Positions 7,924 to 15,800 of a stretch of 29,456 nucleotides of DNA are shown piece by piece. Within the stretch, counting starts at the first letter, position 1, and the number at the start of each line of letters is the position of its first letter. The stretch is from assembly GCA_036266155.1 (NCBI GenBank), contig DATANR010000417.1, positions 1-29,456 of the forward strand, in the 5' to 3' direction. The DNA comes from SIAJ01 sp036266155 (lineage in GTDB: Bacteria > Planctomycetota > Planctomycetia > Gemmatales > Gemmataceae). The notes beneath the pieces were generated by a model. The model did no database searches. It was given only the letters and a program-made list of their open reading frames with translations, and was not told where the DNA came from. The position numbers and the translations under genes were made by a program.

Positions 7924-8685
7924 ATGAAGGCAATCGCTGCGCGGGTGAAACGGGTCGCCCATACCCTCCTTGACAGTTGCGGCTACACCGCGATCCCGTC
8001 CTGCGTCGCCCACTTCCGTGGGGACCGGTACGTTCAACATAACGCGCGGCGTCTCGAGCACCTGGCCAGCCTGCGGATACCGGTCCGCGGCCTCTCCGTT
8101 CTCGAACTCGGGGCGGGAGTCGGCGATCATTCCAGCTATTACTTAGACCGTGACTGCCGGGTGACAATTACCGAGGCGCGAGGATCACTCCTCTCTTATC
8201 TGCGCAAGCGGTTTCCGAGCGCTGACGTCCGAGCTCTCGATATGGAGTCGCCCGAGAAAACCCCGGTCGAGAAAGCTGACGTCGTGCACTGTTACGGGTT
8301 GCTGTACCACTTGAGCGACCCCGAGAGAGCGCTCGACTTCGTGGCCGGCCACACCGATCAGTACCTGTTTCTGGAGACGTGCGTATCCTTCGGCGACGGC
8401 GAAACCATTAACCCGACTCCCGAGGACATGGCGAACCCAACCCAGGCCATCAGCGGAGTCGGCTGCCGCCCGACGCGGCCCTGGCTGCTCCGGGCGCTCA
8501 AGAGCAGGTTCGAGCACGTCTACGTGCCACAAACCCAGCCCAATCATGAGGAATTCCCGACCGACTGGTCAGTACCCGGCCCGGTCGGTCTCCTGGCGCG
8601 GGCGGTCTTCGTTTGTTCCCGGACCGAACTGGCCAACGACCTGCTGCTGAGCGAATTGCCGTCCCAACAGCGCCGCCACGAATGA
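7924..8685 (+). CDS. Class I SAM-dependent methyltransferase
   Basis: A 253-residue protein starting at ATG 7924, or the adjacent GTG 7921, with GAGG about seven bases before. A TTG at 7819 would add 35 low-complexity residues that look non-coding, so I leave the roughly 105 bases after the previous stop as a spacer. SAM motif I is VLELGAGVGDHSSYYL (residues 59-74), followed by an acidic TITEA strand, a DMESPE acidic loop and a VHCYGLLYHLSDPERAL motif like post-motif III of sugar or small-molecule methyltransferases. It ends in an ATGA overlap with a GT2 gene. It probably methylates a sugar or a lipid-linked intermediate of this glycan; the target is unknown. Confidence 0.76.
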   Translation: MKAIAARVKRVAHTLLDSCGYTAIPSCVAHFRGDRYVQHNARRLEHLASLRIPVRGLSVLELGAGVGDHSSYYLDRDCRVTITEARGSLLSYLRKRFPSADVRALDMESPEKTPVEKADVVHCYGLLYHLSDPERALDFVAGHTDQYLFLETCVSFGDGETINPTPEDMANPTQAISGVGCRPTRPWLLRALKSRFEHVYVPQTQPNHEEFPTDWSVPGPVGLLARAVFVCSRTELANDLLLSELPSQQRRHE

Positions 8686-9650
8686 AGGGACCCAACCCTG
8701 TCGGAGCGGCGGCCACGATATTGAACCCGACCCCGGACATTATGGGCCTGCCTGTCGTTACTGCCATCATTCCCACGTTTAACTCCGCGCACTTTCTGCC
8801 GAACGCGGTAGACAGCGTCCTGGCACAATCGGTTTCCGACGTCGAAGTACTGGTCGTTGACGACGGTTCGACGGACGGAACTCCGGACGTGTTGAGCGGG
8901 TATGGGTCAAAGGTCCGTGGTTTCCGTCAAGAAAACACGGGCGTGGCGGTGGCCCGCAATCGCGGGCTGGCGGAGGCCCGTGGCCGGTACGTCGCTTTCT
9001 TGGACGCCGACGATACGTGGGAGCCGCAGAAACTGGAGCGTCAGTTGGCCGCCCTGGCCGGGTCCTCCTGCCGGGCCAGCTACACAGCCTACACTGCTGT
9101 AACCGCGGCCCTGGCGCCCGTAGAGGTGCGGCGGTTTCCCCCCCGCGGCCCGGTCCGCGAGCGGCTGTTGTGTGCTGGCAATGTCATCGGTACCCCCAGC
9201 ACGGTCCTGGCGGAACGGGACCTGTTCGCCGAGGTCGGTGGGTTCGACCCGGCCCTGAGCCAATGCGCCGATTGGGACATGTGGGTCCGGCTGTCTTCCC
9301 GGACCGACTTCCTCTACGTCGATGAACCGTTGGTCCGCTACCGGGTCCACGACGGCAATATGAGCCGGAATCTCCTTCTGCTCGAGGCCGACAGCGAGCG
9401 GGTGCTGGCCAAGGCATTCGCGGCCCCCGACATGCCGGCCGGCCTGCGGGCCCGCCGCCGAGCGGCGTTGGCGTACAACGCGATGGTCCTGGCCGGCTCG
9501 TACCTGCACGCCGCCAACTATCGGGCGGCGGCCCGGTGCCTGGTGCGCTCGCTCATGCTCGACCCGGCCAGGGTGGGCTATGCAGCCGCCTTTCCGGCGC
9601 GCATACTAAATCGTTGGACGGCCCGCCGACAGCCTGCCGGCCGCCCTTGA
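8682..9650 (+). CDS. Family 2 (GT-A) glycosyltransferase
   Basis: A 322-residue protein started at the ATG of an ATGA overlap; ATG 8742, which begins directly at MGLPVVTAIIPTFNS, is an alternative. It shows the standard GT2 core: VTAIIPTFNSAHFLPNAV, VLVVDDGSTDGT (D60, D61), VARNRGLAEARGRYVAFLDADD (DxD with D108 and D110) and GGFDPALSQCADWDMWVRL, whose DWD resembles the ED catalytic region. The C-terminal 70 residues are helical and Ala/Arg-rich and may contact the membrane. It overlaps the following GT4 gene by TTGA. It would add one sugar to the glycan; donor not predictable. Confidence 0.86.
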   Translation: MKGPNPVGAAATILNPTPDIMGLPVVTAIIPTFNSAHFLPNAVDSVLAQSVSDVEVLVVDDGSTDGTPDVLSGYGSKVRGFRQENTGVAVARNRGLAEARGRYVAFLDADDTWEPQKLERQLAALAGSSCRASYTAYTAVTAALAPVEVRRFPPRGPVRERLLCAGNVIGTPSTVLAERDLFAEVGGFDPALSQCADWDMWVRLSSRTDFLYVDEPLVRYRVHDGNMSRNLLLLEADSERVLAKAFAAPDMPAGLRARRRAALAYNAMVLAGSYLHAANYRAAARCLVRSLMLDPARVGYAAAFPARILNRWTARRQPAGRP

Positions 9651-10855
9651 GCCCGCGAATCTTATATCTGGTCTACTGGGGCGCATGCGAACCCCTCGGC
9701 CAGTCCCTCGTGATCCCAGCCGTGACCCGGCTAGCCGACCTCGGGGCCCGCGTCACCCTGATGACTTTTGACAAGACGGCCGACCGGGCCAATGCAGGGC
9801 TGGTGGCCGCTACCGCGGCGGAGTTGAACCGGCATGGGGTTCGGTGGCTGCCGCAAAGCTACCACAAGAGGCCCAAGGCGGCGGCCAAGGGCCTCGACTT
9901 CCTCCTCGCATGGGCGACCGGGGCGGCGGCCGGGCGGTTCGACCTGGTGCACGCCCGGACCTATACCGGTGGGCTGATGGGCCTGCCGTTGGCCCGGCTG
10001 TTGCGGACTAAGTTGGTCTACCACAATGAGGGGTTTTACCCGGACGAACAAGTGGACGGAGGGGTCTGGCGGCTCGGGTCGGCCCGGCACCGGCTGGCCC
10101 GGTCCCTGGAGGGCCGCTTATATGCCACCGCCGACGGGATCATCGCCCTGTCGCACCGGGCCCGGTCCGTCATCGATGCCCTGCCGCCTGTTCGCCGCCG
10201 CCGGACCCCGACAACTGTCGTGCCGAGTTGCGTTAATCTTGACTTGTTCCGGCCGCTGGCCCGGCCGCAGGCGCTGGCCAACGAACTGCGGCTGGTCTAC
10301 ATCGGCACGATGGGTTTGCGATACCTTTTCCACCGAGTGGCGCGGTTCGTGGCGGTTGCCCGCGAAGAATTGGGAACCGTCCGCCTGCGGGTCCTCACCC
10401 GGACCGACCCGGCCGAGGTAACGGCGACGTTGCGGGCGGCAGGTCTGCCGGACCACGCGTGGTCGCTTGGCAGCGTGCCGCACCTCCAGATGCCATGCGA
10501 GTTGGCCCATCAGCACGCCGGCCTATTCTTCCTCACCCAGGGGATTAGCGAGCACGGCTGCTCGCCGACAAAGGTTGGGGAGTACTGGGCGTCTGGGCTG
10601 CCGGTCGTATCCACGCCAAATGTAAGTGATACAGACAACATCGCGCGCCGTTATCGGGTTGGAGTGGTAGTCAACGAGCACACGGACAATGAATACCGTC
10701 GGGCTGCGCGTGAACTGCTTGGGTTACTCGATGATCCCGAACTCTCAGTTAGGTGTCGGCGAGCGGCCGAAGACCACTATGATCTTGACGCAGCTTGCCG
10801 CCGCCAGATGGCCTTGTACAAGACTGTTCTGACTCGAAAGAGCGGCCGAACATGA
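9647..10855 (+). CDS. GT-B (family 4-like) glycosyltransferase
   Basis: The 402-residue protein starts at TTG in a TTGA overlap with the GT2 gene. The open frame extends upstream, but that part overlaps the GT2 coding region and has no family features, whereas the TTG leads directly into SPRILYLVYWGACEP, a typical first strand. The C-terminal domain has RLVYIGTMGLRYLF, and CSPTKVGEYWASGLPVV (C305 onward) takes the place of the usual E-x7-E. This Ser-Pro-Thr-Lys variant is known among GT-B enzymes of capsule clusters. GC content drops within the last 300 bases of the gene, from about 68 to about 52 percent in sampled rows. It is followed by an FkbM gene with an ATGA overlap. Confidence 0.78.
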   Translation: MSPRILYLVYWGACEPLGQSLVIPAVTRLADLGARVTLMTFDKTADRANAGLVAATAAELNRHGVRWLPQSYHKRPKAAAKGLDFLLAWATGAAAGRFDLVHARTYTGGLMGLPLARLLRTKLVYHNEGFYPDEQVDGGVWRLGSARHRLARSLEGRLYATADGIIALSHRARSVIDALPPVRRRRTPTTVVPSCVNLDLFRPLARPQALANELRLVYIGTMGLRYLFHRVARFVAVAREELGTVRLRVLTRTDPAEVTATLRAAGLPDHAWSLGSVPHLQMPCELAHQHAGLFFLTQGISEHGCSPTKVGEYWASGLPVVSTPNVSDTDNIARRYRVGVVVNEHTDNEYRRAARELLGLLDDPELSVRCRRAAEDHYDLDAACRRQMALYKTVLTRKSGRT

Positions 10856-11775
10856 CCGTGTGGAAGCGGGTGCGGGGGCCGCTCAAATTCTTGCGCACCT
10901 CGCAGCCTTTCAACGGAATTGCTACTTTTGGTGCGCGGGCTTTTTTGTCAGGCCTGGGCGCACGGTCCGAGTGGCTAATTAAGCATTTACATCGGTCCGG
11001 TCGAGTGTCAATCCGACTACCGAACGACCGAATATTGCGCCTGTGGTCACGTGGCGATGACTGGGTGTCGAATCAGGTTTACTGGCGCGGGTGGGACGGA
11101 TACGAGCCGGAAACGACTCAACTATTCTTCAGACTCGCCGCGCAGTCAACAGTTACACTCGATGTCGGGGCCTATGTCGGCTATTTTTCACTATTAGCCG
11201 CACATGCGAACCCCGCTGGTCGAGTGTGCGCATTTGAGCCGTTACCCGCCGTATTTGAACGCCTGACTCGAAATGTTGCGTTAAACGGACTTACAAACGT
11301 CGAGTGCGTGGCCGCAGCGGCCAGTGACTTCGACGGCGAGGCGGATTTCTTTCATATTCCCGATGGGTTGCCGACAAGTTCTAGTCTTTCGGCCGAGTTC
11401 ATGCACGCCACCACAAGCCACCATTCCCGGGTCACGGTCGCACGACTCGACCGCATGCTTGAGCATCGCGATTTGCCGCGCGTCGACCTCATCAAAGTGG
11501 ACGCAGAAACGGCCGAACCAAGTGTGCTACGCGGCGCGGCCCGCATTCTTGAACGCGATCGTCCGCACATTTTTTGTGAGGTCCTGGCGGATCGAGCCGA
11601 TGGGATCGCGCTCGAAAAAACATTACGCCCCCTCGGCTATCGCTACTTTTTGTTGACAGACGCCGGCCCCGAGCCGCGCGAGCGCATTGAGGGTCACGCA
11701 CGCTGGCTGAATTATCTCTTTACCAAGCTTACGCAGACTGAGATCAGTGCTCTTGCAGGACGCCAATTCGCATGA
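10852..11775 (+). CDS. FkbM-family SAM-dependent methyltransferase (second copy)
   Basis: A 307-residue protein starting at ATG in an ATGA overlap. Motif I is TLDVGAYVGYFSLLAA (D104 to G110), followed by CAFEPLP and NVALNGLTNVE, and the FkbM signature near residues 213-224 reads LIKVDAETAEPS. Compared with the upstream FkbM protein (KIDVEGAE), the usual Glu-Gly pair is Glu-Thr. The N-terminal 100 residues are unlike the first copy, so the two are probably old paralogues or separate acquisitions aimed at different positions. The gene is clearly less GC-rich than the block before it. It is translationally coupled to the next methyltransferase. Confidence 0.84.
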   Translation: MTVWKRVRGPLKFLRTSQPFNGIATFGARAFLSGLGARSEWLIKHLHRSGRVSIRLPNDRILRLWSRGDDWVSNQVYWRGWDGYEPETTQLFFRLAAQSTVTLDVGAYVGYFSLLAAHANPAGRVCAFEPLPAVFERLTRNVALNGLTNVECVAAAASDFDGEADFFHIPDGLPTSSSLSAEFMHATTSHHSRVTVARLDRMLEHRDLPRVDLIKVDAETAEPSVLRGAARILERDRPHIFCEVLADRADGIALEKTLRPLGYRYFLLTDAGPEPRERIEGHARWLNYLFTKLTQTEISALAGRQFA

Positions 11776-12668
11776 AGTCGACTTGTCCAGCTTGTGACCG
11801 CGGTCATTCCAGTTCTCTCGGCTTTAAGGCCGGCTATTGCTATCAACAATGCACGTGCTGCGGAGTGGTGTGGACATTCATACCGCCAAACTCTACAGAA
11901 GTGCATGAGCTTTACGAACACTACTACGATCATGGTCGGTTTCTAATTCCATCCGCGACTGCCAACTCGTTGACCGCAGTGGCAGCGTTGTTCGAACCAT
12001 TCCGGCAGTCCAGTCGCATATTAGACATCGGCTTTGGTGCTGGCGGCATCCTATCCGCGGCGGAACAACGCGGTTGGAAGTGCTTTGGCGTGGAGGTTAA
12101 TCCGGCCTCACTGGCTTACGGGAAAGGCCGGGGCTGGATTGTCTCGGCGAACCCTCAGCAAGATCATCGCTTCCCCGTTCATGGCTTCGATGTCGTCACA
12201 ATGTTCGAAGTCCTCGAACACCTTGGCAGCCCAGACGAGGTTTTACATTTGGCCGCGCAATATTTACGCCCCGGAGGCCTCCTGTATCTGACCACGCCAA
12301 ATTCTCGTTCCCTCAACCGACGTCTCCTGCATCTCGATTGGAGTGTATTCGCTCCGCCGGAACATCTGGTCTTGTGGACTCGTCGAGGTATACGGTTGGC
12401 GTTGTCCCGCACCGGCTTCAATTGTCGGATGGTACGGACCGAAGGGCTCAACCCCGCCGAAATCGTAGCGCGTGGCCGACGACGTTCGCTCGACACGAAG
12501 CTGGTCAGCCGCAATGATGCCGGTTTGCGGTTGAATGAATCCATGACGAGAAGCCCACTACGGCGCTGCCTAAAAACACTCATCAATCGCGGCCTTAGCC
12601 TGCTGGGGATCGGCGACACCCTCAAGGTAATCGCCATCCGAAAGCGATCCGACGTCCGGCATAACTAA
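11772..12668 (+). CDS. Class I methyltransferase with N-terminal zinc-ribbon-like cysteines
   Basis: A 298-residue protein beginning at ATG in an ATGA overlap. The first 30 residues carry two cysteine groups, C5-x2-C8 and C27-x-C29-C30, which look like a small zinc ribbon. The SAM fold follows: ILDIGFGAGGILSAA (residues 83-97), a glutamate-containing strand FGVEVNP, VTMFEVLEHLGSP and RPGGLLYLTTPN, all typical of the Methyltransf_23 group. The arrangement of a cysteine knuckle before a methyltransferase is seen in sugar C- and O-methyltransferases, which are known to use zinc ribbons, but I cannot tell which reaction applies. It ends at TAA 12666-12668, only a few bases before the probable start of the next glycosyltransferase. 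Confidence 0.78.
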   Translation: MKSTCPACDRGHSSSLGFKAGYCYQQCTCCGVVWTFIPPNSTEVHELYEHYYDHGRFLIPSATANSLTAVAALFEPFRQSSRILDIGFGAGGILSAAEQRGWKCFGVEVNPASLAYGKGRGWIVSANPQQDHRFPVHGFDVVTMFEVLEHLGSPDEVLHLAAQYLRPGGLLYLTTPNSRSLNRRLLHLDWSVFAPPEHLVLWTRRGIRLALSRTGFNCRMVRTEGLNPAEIVARGRRRSLDTKLVSRNDAGLRLNESMTRSPLRRCLKTLINRGLSLLGIGDTLKVIAIRKRSDVRHN

Positions 12669-12673
12669 TCGAA

Positions 12674-13828
12674 ATTACCAACGATCGCATTCGGCTTTGC
12701 GCGCTGCTCCCCTACCCGGTCGGAATGGTCCCGAGCCAGCGGTTTAGGATCGAGCAATGGCTGCCAGCCTTAACGGCACTGGGAGTGGATACGGACCTCT
12801 TGCCGTTCGCGGATAGACCTTTGATGCGTGTCTTGCACCAGCATGGTTGGCTTGTTTCCAAGGTTCTTGGCAGTCTGAGGGCGGTCGCCGGGCGAGCGGC
12901 CGACATACTAACTCGCCTTCGTCGGTACGACGTTGTTTTGATACATCGGGCCGCCTTTCTCGCAGGTCCGGGGATCCTCGAAAGGACTGTCCGCGTGGCC
13001 GGCAGGCCAATCATCTTCGACTTCGATGATGCGATTCATTTGCTCCACACGACCAACGCCAACCGCCTCTTGGGCTGGCTCAAGTTTCCAGGAAAGACGG
13101 CTGCGGTTTGCCGAATGAGTGATCTGGTTGTAGTTGGCAATTCCTTTCTCGCCGAGTTTGCGCGACGGCACAACGATCGCGTTGAAATCGTCCCTTCGAG
13201 TGTGGATACCAAACGGTTCACGCCTCACACGCGCTCGACCGAACATCATCGCCCAGTTCTTGGCTGGACTGGTAGCTCCACATCGCAAACATATCTCGAA
13301 GCATTTGCTCCCGTCTTGAGTGAACTTGTGCGTCGGCTGGGGGTCGAGCTACGCGTACATTCAGATCGGCCACCCGAGTTGCCTGACATCCCTCATATTT
13401 GGCGTCGTTGGTCACCTGGCACCGAGGCAAGCGAAGTAGCCGAATTCGATATTGGCATCATGCCGATGCCGGATGATCAATGGGCTCGCGGCAAGTGTGC
13501 AATGAAGGCGTTGATCTACATGGCGAGCGGGGTTCCTACAATTTGCTCGGACGTCGGCGCCAACCGCGACGTCATTCGCCATGGCGAGAACGGCTTTTTG
13601 GTGCGCACAGCCGAGGACTGGATCAATACCGTTGCCGCGCTGATTTCTGATTCAAGTTTGCGTGCACGAGTTGGAATGTCCGGACGCCACGCCGTTGAAG
13701 ACCATTACTCCACCCATGTCTGTGGTGGAAAATTTGCGCGCTTGGTTCGCGAAATTGTGAATCGCTCTCATCGACGCCAAATCGGCTCAAGCGCCAAGAG
13801 ACGGATAAACGCTCTACAGTCCGCTTGA
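12674..13828 (+). CDS. GT-B (family 4-like) glycosyltransferase with no canonical start codon at the expected place
   Basis: From ATG 12725 the protein is 367 residues, but it would then lack its first beta strand. In the same frame upstream, from 12665 onward, the codons read like the normal N terminus of this family (IRLCALLPYPVGMVPSQRF), with no ATG, GTG or TTG before the previous frame stop at 12662. Possible non-standard starts are ATT 12674, ATT 12689 or CTG 12704; the coordinate given uses the first. The rest is well kept: FDFDDAIH, VVGNSFLAEFA, LGWTGSSTSQTYL, and GKCAMKALIYMASGVPTIC, which is the donor-site block of a known capsule GT-B group. A TTGA at its end lies next to the following methyltransferase. 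Function as a sugar transferase is firm; the start is not. Confidence 0.75.
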   Translation: MTNDRIRLCALLPYPVGMVPSQRFRIEQWLPALTALGVDTDLLPFADRPLMRVLHQHGWLVSKVLGSLRAVAGRAADILTRLRRYDVVLIHRAAFLAGPGILERTVRVAGRPIIFDFDDAIHLLHTTNANRLLGWLKFPGKTAAVCRMSDLVVVGNSFLAEFARRHNDRVEIVPSSVDTKRFTPHTRSTEHHRPVLGWTGSSTSQTYLEAFAPVLSELVRRLGVELRVHSDRPPELPDIPHIWRRWSPGTEASEVAEFDIGIMPMPDDQWARGKCAMKALIYMASGVPTICSDVGANRDVIRHGENGFLVRTAEDWINTVAALISDSSLRARVGMSGRHAVEDHYSTHVCGGKFARLVREIVNRSHRRQIGSSAKRRINALQSA

Positions 13829-13908
13829 GTAGATGCCGACGGAGCACAAGCAAATCGACATGCTGTTGCACATTCCAAATATCACCCCGTGAAGGTCCTC
13901 TCGATCCA

Positions 13909-14697
13909 ATGACCAATGTAGCAACGCAAAAACAGAAAGCCATCGAAGTCCATTCGGACCAAGCCGATCTGTTTGCCGACCGGTACACGGGTCTCGGGCA
14001 GCGGATGGAATATCGCGATTGCTTCAATTATAGCCGCTACCACCTCGATCAATTGTTGACTCGCTATCTACCCAGGGCCGGTATTGGAGTTCGCCTTTTG
14101 GATGTGGGGTGTGGCACCGGACACCATTTGGCCGAATTGCGGGCACGCGGTTACGAAGTGGCAGGCATTGACGGTTCAACCGAGATGCTCGAACACGCGC
14201 GCACATTGAACCCGGGCACGGATATCCGGCAGGCCGATGTGGACGCCCTCCCGTTTCCAGATAACAGCTTTGATTTCGTTCTTTGTGTGGAAGTATTTCG
14301 TTATTTGCCAAAGCCTTCGGCTGCGATCCGGGAGATGGCGCGCGTTCTCAAGCCGGGTGGCGTTTGCCTGGTAACGGCGAGTCCTCTCCTGAGCATGAAC
14401 GGGTATGCCCTGGTTAACCGCCTTGCCCGAGTCATCCCCGCTTGGCGTCTGACACAACTTCGGCAATTCTTCACCACCACGTTGCATGTTCGCCGCGAAT
14501 TTCGGATGGCAGGTTTCGACCGTGTCAAAGTCCATGGCGTGTATTTTGGACCGGTCAACTGGGTCGAGCGTCTTTGCCCACCGATGCTACCTTCGTTTCT
14601 TCGCATGTGGAAGCCGATTGACCGAGCCATCGCGGACCGACCCGTCGTCCGTGAATTCTCCAACATGTTTTTGGTCCATGCGGTAAAGCCCCTGTAA
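13909..14697 (+). CDS. Class I SAM-dependent methyltransferase (Methyltransf_11 type)
   Basis: A 262-residue protein started at ATG 13909. A TTG at 13825 overlaps the previous stop but would add 28 Ser/Cys/Arg-rich residues that do not resemble a protein N terminus. The SAM site is LLDVGCGTGHHLAEL (residues 63-77), then VAGIDGSTEMLEHAR with the ribose-binding acidic residue, ADVDALPFPDNSFDFVLCVEVFRYL and MARVLKPGGVCLVTAS. These are textbook motifs of the ubiquinone/sugar methyltransferase group. The C-terminal 100 residues are the substrate lid and have no recognisable specificity. Position between a glycosyltransferase and a deacetylase suggests a late glycan modification. Confidence 0.8.
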   Translation: MTNVATQKQKAIEVHSDQADLFADRYTGLGQRMEYRDCFNYSRYHLDQLLTRYLPRAGIGVRLLDVGCGTGHHLAELRARGYEVAGIDGSTEMLEHARTLNPGTDIRQADVDALPFPDNSFDFVLCVEVFRYLPKPSAAIREMARVLKPGGVCLVTASPLLSMNGYALVNRLARVIPAWRLTQLRQFFTTTLHVRREFRMAGFDRVKVHGVYFGPVNWVERLCPPMLPSFLRMWKPIDRAIADRPVVREFSNMFLVHAVKPL

Positions 14698-14752
14698 CAC
14701 GGCAGCGCCAGGAGAGCACATTTCCGAGCGTACCACGGTCAGAGGCAGCCCG

Positions 14753-15730
14753 ATGATTGAGCTGGAGCAGGGGGTGTTCACGATCAGCCTCGACTTTGAG
14801 CTGATCTGGGGCACCCTCGACTTATTCGGTACCGCGGGTTTCGAGCGCGCCGTCCGAGTCGAGCGGGAATTGATCCCGCGACTGCTTGAACTCTTTATCG
14901 AGTTTCGCGTGCCGGCTACTTGGTGCGTCCTGGGCCACTTGTTCTTGTCAAGCTGTCGCCAAGTCGCGGGCACGAAGCACCCAGAGATCGTTCGACCGAA
15001 CCACGCCTGGGACGTCCAGGATTGGTTTGAACGTGACCCATGTGGTAACGAGGCGTCCGACCCGCTGTTTTACGGATGCAGTTTGGTTGAACTCATTCAC
15101 GCCTGCCAAGTTCGGCAGGAGATCGGCTGTCACTCGTTTTCCCACGTCATCTTTGGCGACCCGGGCTGTTCCGCGGAAGCAGCCGCCAGCGAACTCGCGA
15201 TGTGCGTGCAATTGGCAACCGCGATGGGGATCGAGTTGCAGTCATTTGCATTTCCGCGAAACTCCGTCGGCCATCTCGACCGATTGCGGGAGCATGGGTT
15301 TCGGTTCTTTCGGGGGCCGGAGCCGAACAGCTTGTCGCAGCGCCCCTGGAATAATCTGTACAAGCGATTGTCGCATCTGTGGGCTGTGCTTCGAGCCGCC
15401 GAACCACCGGTGGTTTTGCCGGCCATGACACCAGAAGGCCTCTGGGACATTCCTGGCTCGATGATCTATTTCCCGATGCATGGATTGCGGCGCCATATTC
15501 CGCTCGGGCTTCGAATAAAGCGAGCAGTCAAGGGACTGGAAGCAGCGGCACGGTTGCGCCGTGTGTTCCACTTGTGGTTCCACCCGACGAACCTAGCCGA
15601 CCAGCCGGAGCAAATGTTCGCTGGTTTACGAGCTATTCTCGAACATGCAACTCGCCTGGTGGAGCGGGGAACTCTGCGCATCTTGCCAATGTCGGGGGTT
15701 CTTTCGGCGCGAAGTGAGCATTTCAGTTAG
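14753..15730 (+). CDS. NodB-like polysaccharide deacetylase (carbohydrate esterase 4 type)
   Basis: A 325-residue protein starting at ATG 14753. The N-terminal strand TISLDFELIWG (D14, E16) takes the place of the family's Asp-Asp motif 1, and H127-SFS-H131 is the His-x3-His metal-binding motif 2. VPATWCVLGHL and the later FAFPRNSVGH and FRFFRGPEPN blocks also match the family. There is no signal peptide, so the enzyme may act in the cytoplasm on lipid-linked intermediates, as in other exopolysaccharide clusters. It would remove N- or O-acyl groups from the glycan. Only one aspartate is clear in motif 1, as in a subset of cluster-linked members. A 55-base gap separates it from the previous gene. 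Confidence 0.78.
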   Translation: MIELEQGVFTISLDFELIWGTLDLFGTAGFERAVRVERELIPRLLELFIEFRVPATWCVLGHLFLSSCRQVAGTKHPEIVRPNHAWDVQDWFERDPCGNEASDPLFYGCSLVELIHACQVRQEIGCHSFSHVIFGDPGCSAEAAASELAMCVQLATAMGIELQSFAFPRNSVGHLDRLREHGFRFFRGPEPNSLSQRPWNNLYKRLSHLWAVLRAAEPPVVLPAMTPEGLWDIPGSMIYFPMHGLRRHIPLGLRIKRAVKGLEAAARLRRVFHLWFHPTNLADQPEQMFAGLRAILEHATRLVERGTLRILPMSGVLSARSEHFS

Positions 15731-15800
15731 AATAGAGTTAGGAACGCAGATTCTGCGAGTCTGACTGTCTACGACACGTCAACTCAGGACAAACTCAGCA

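Noticed and set aside
13825..13908. TTG at 13825 as start of the methyltransferase, in a TTGA overlap.
   Set aside because: The added 28 residues are Ser/Cys/Arg-rich and unlike a methyltransferase N terminus; ATG 13909 gives a normal family length.
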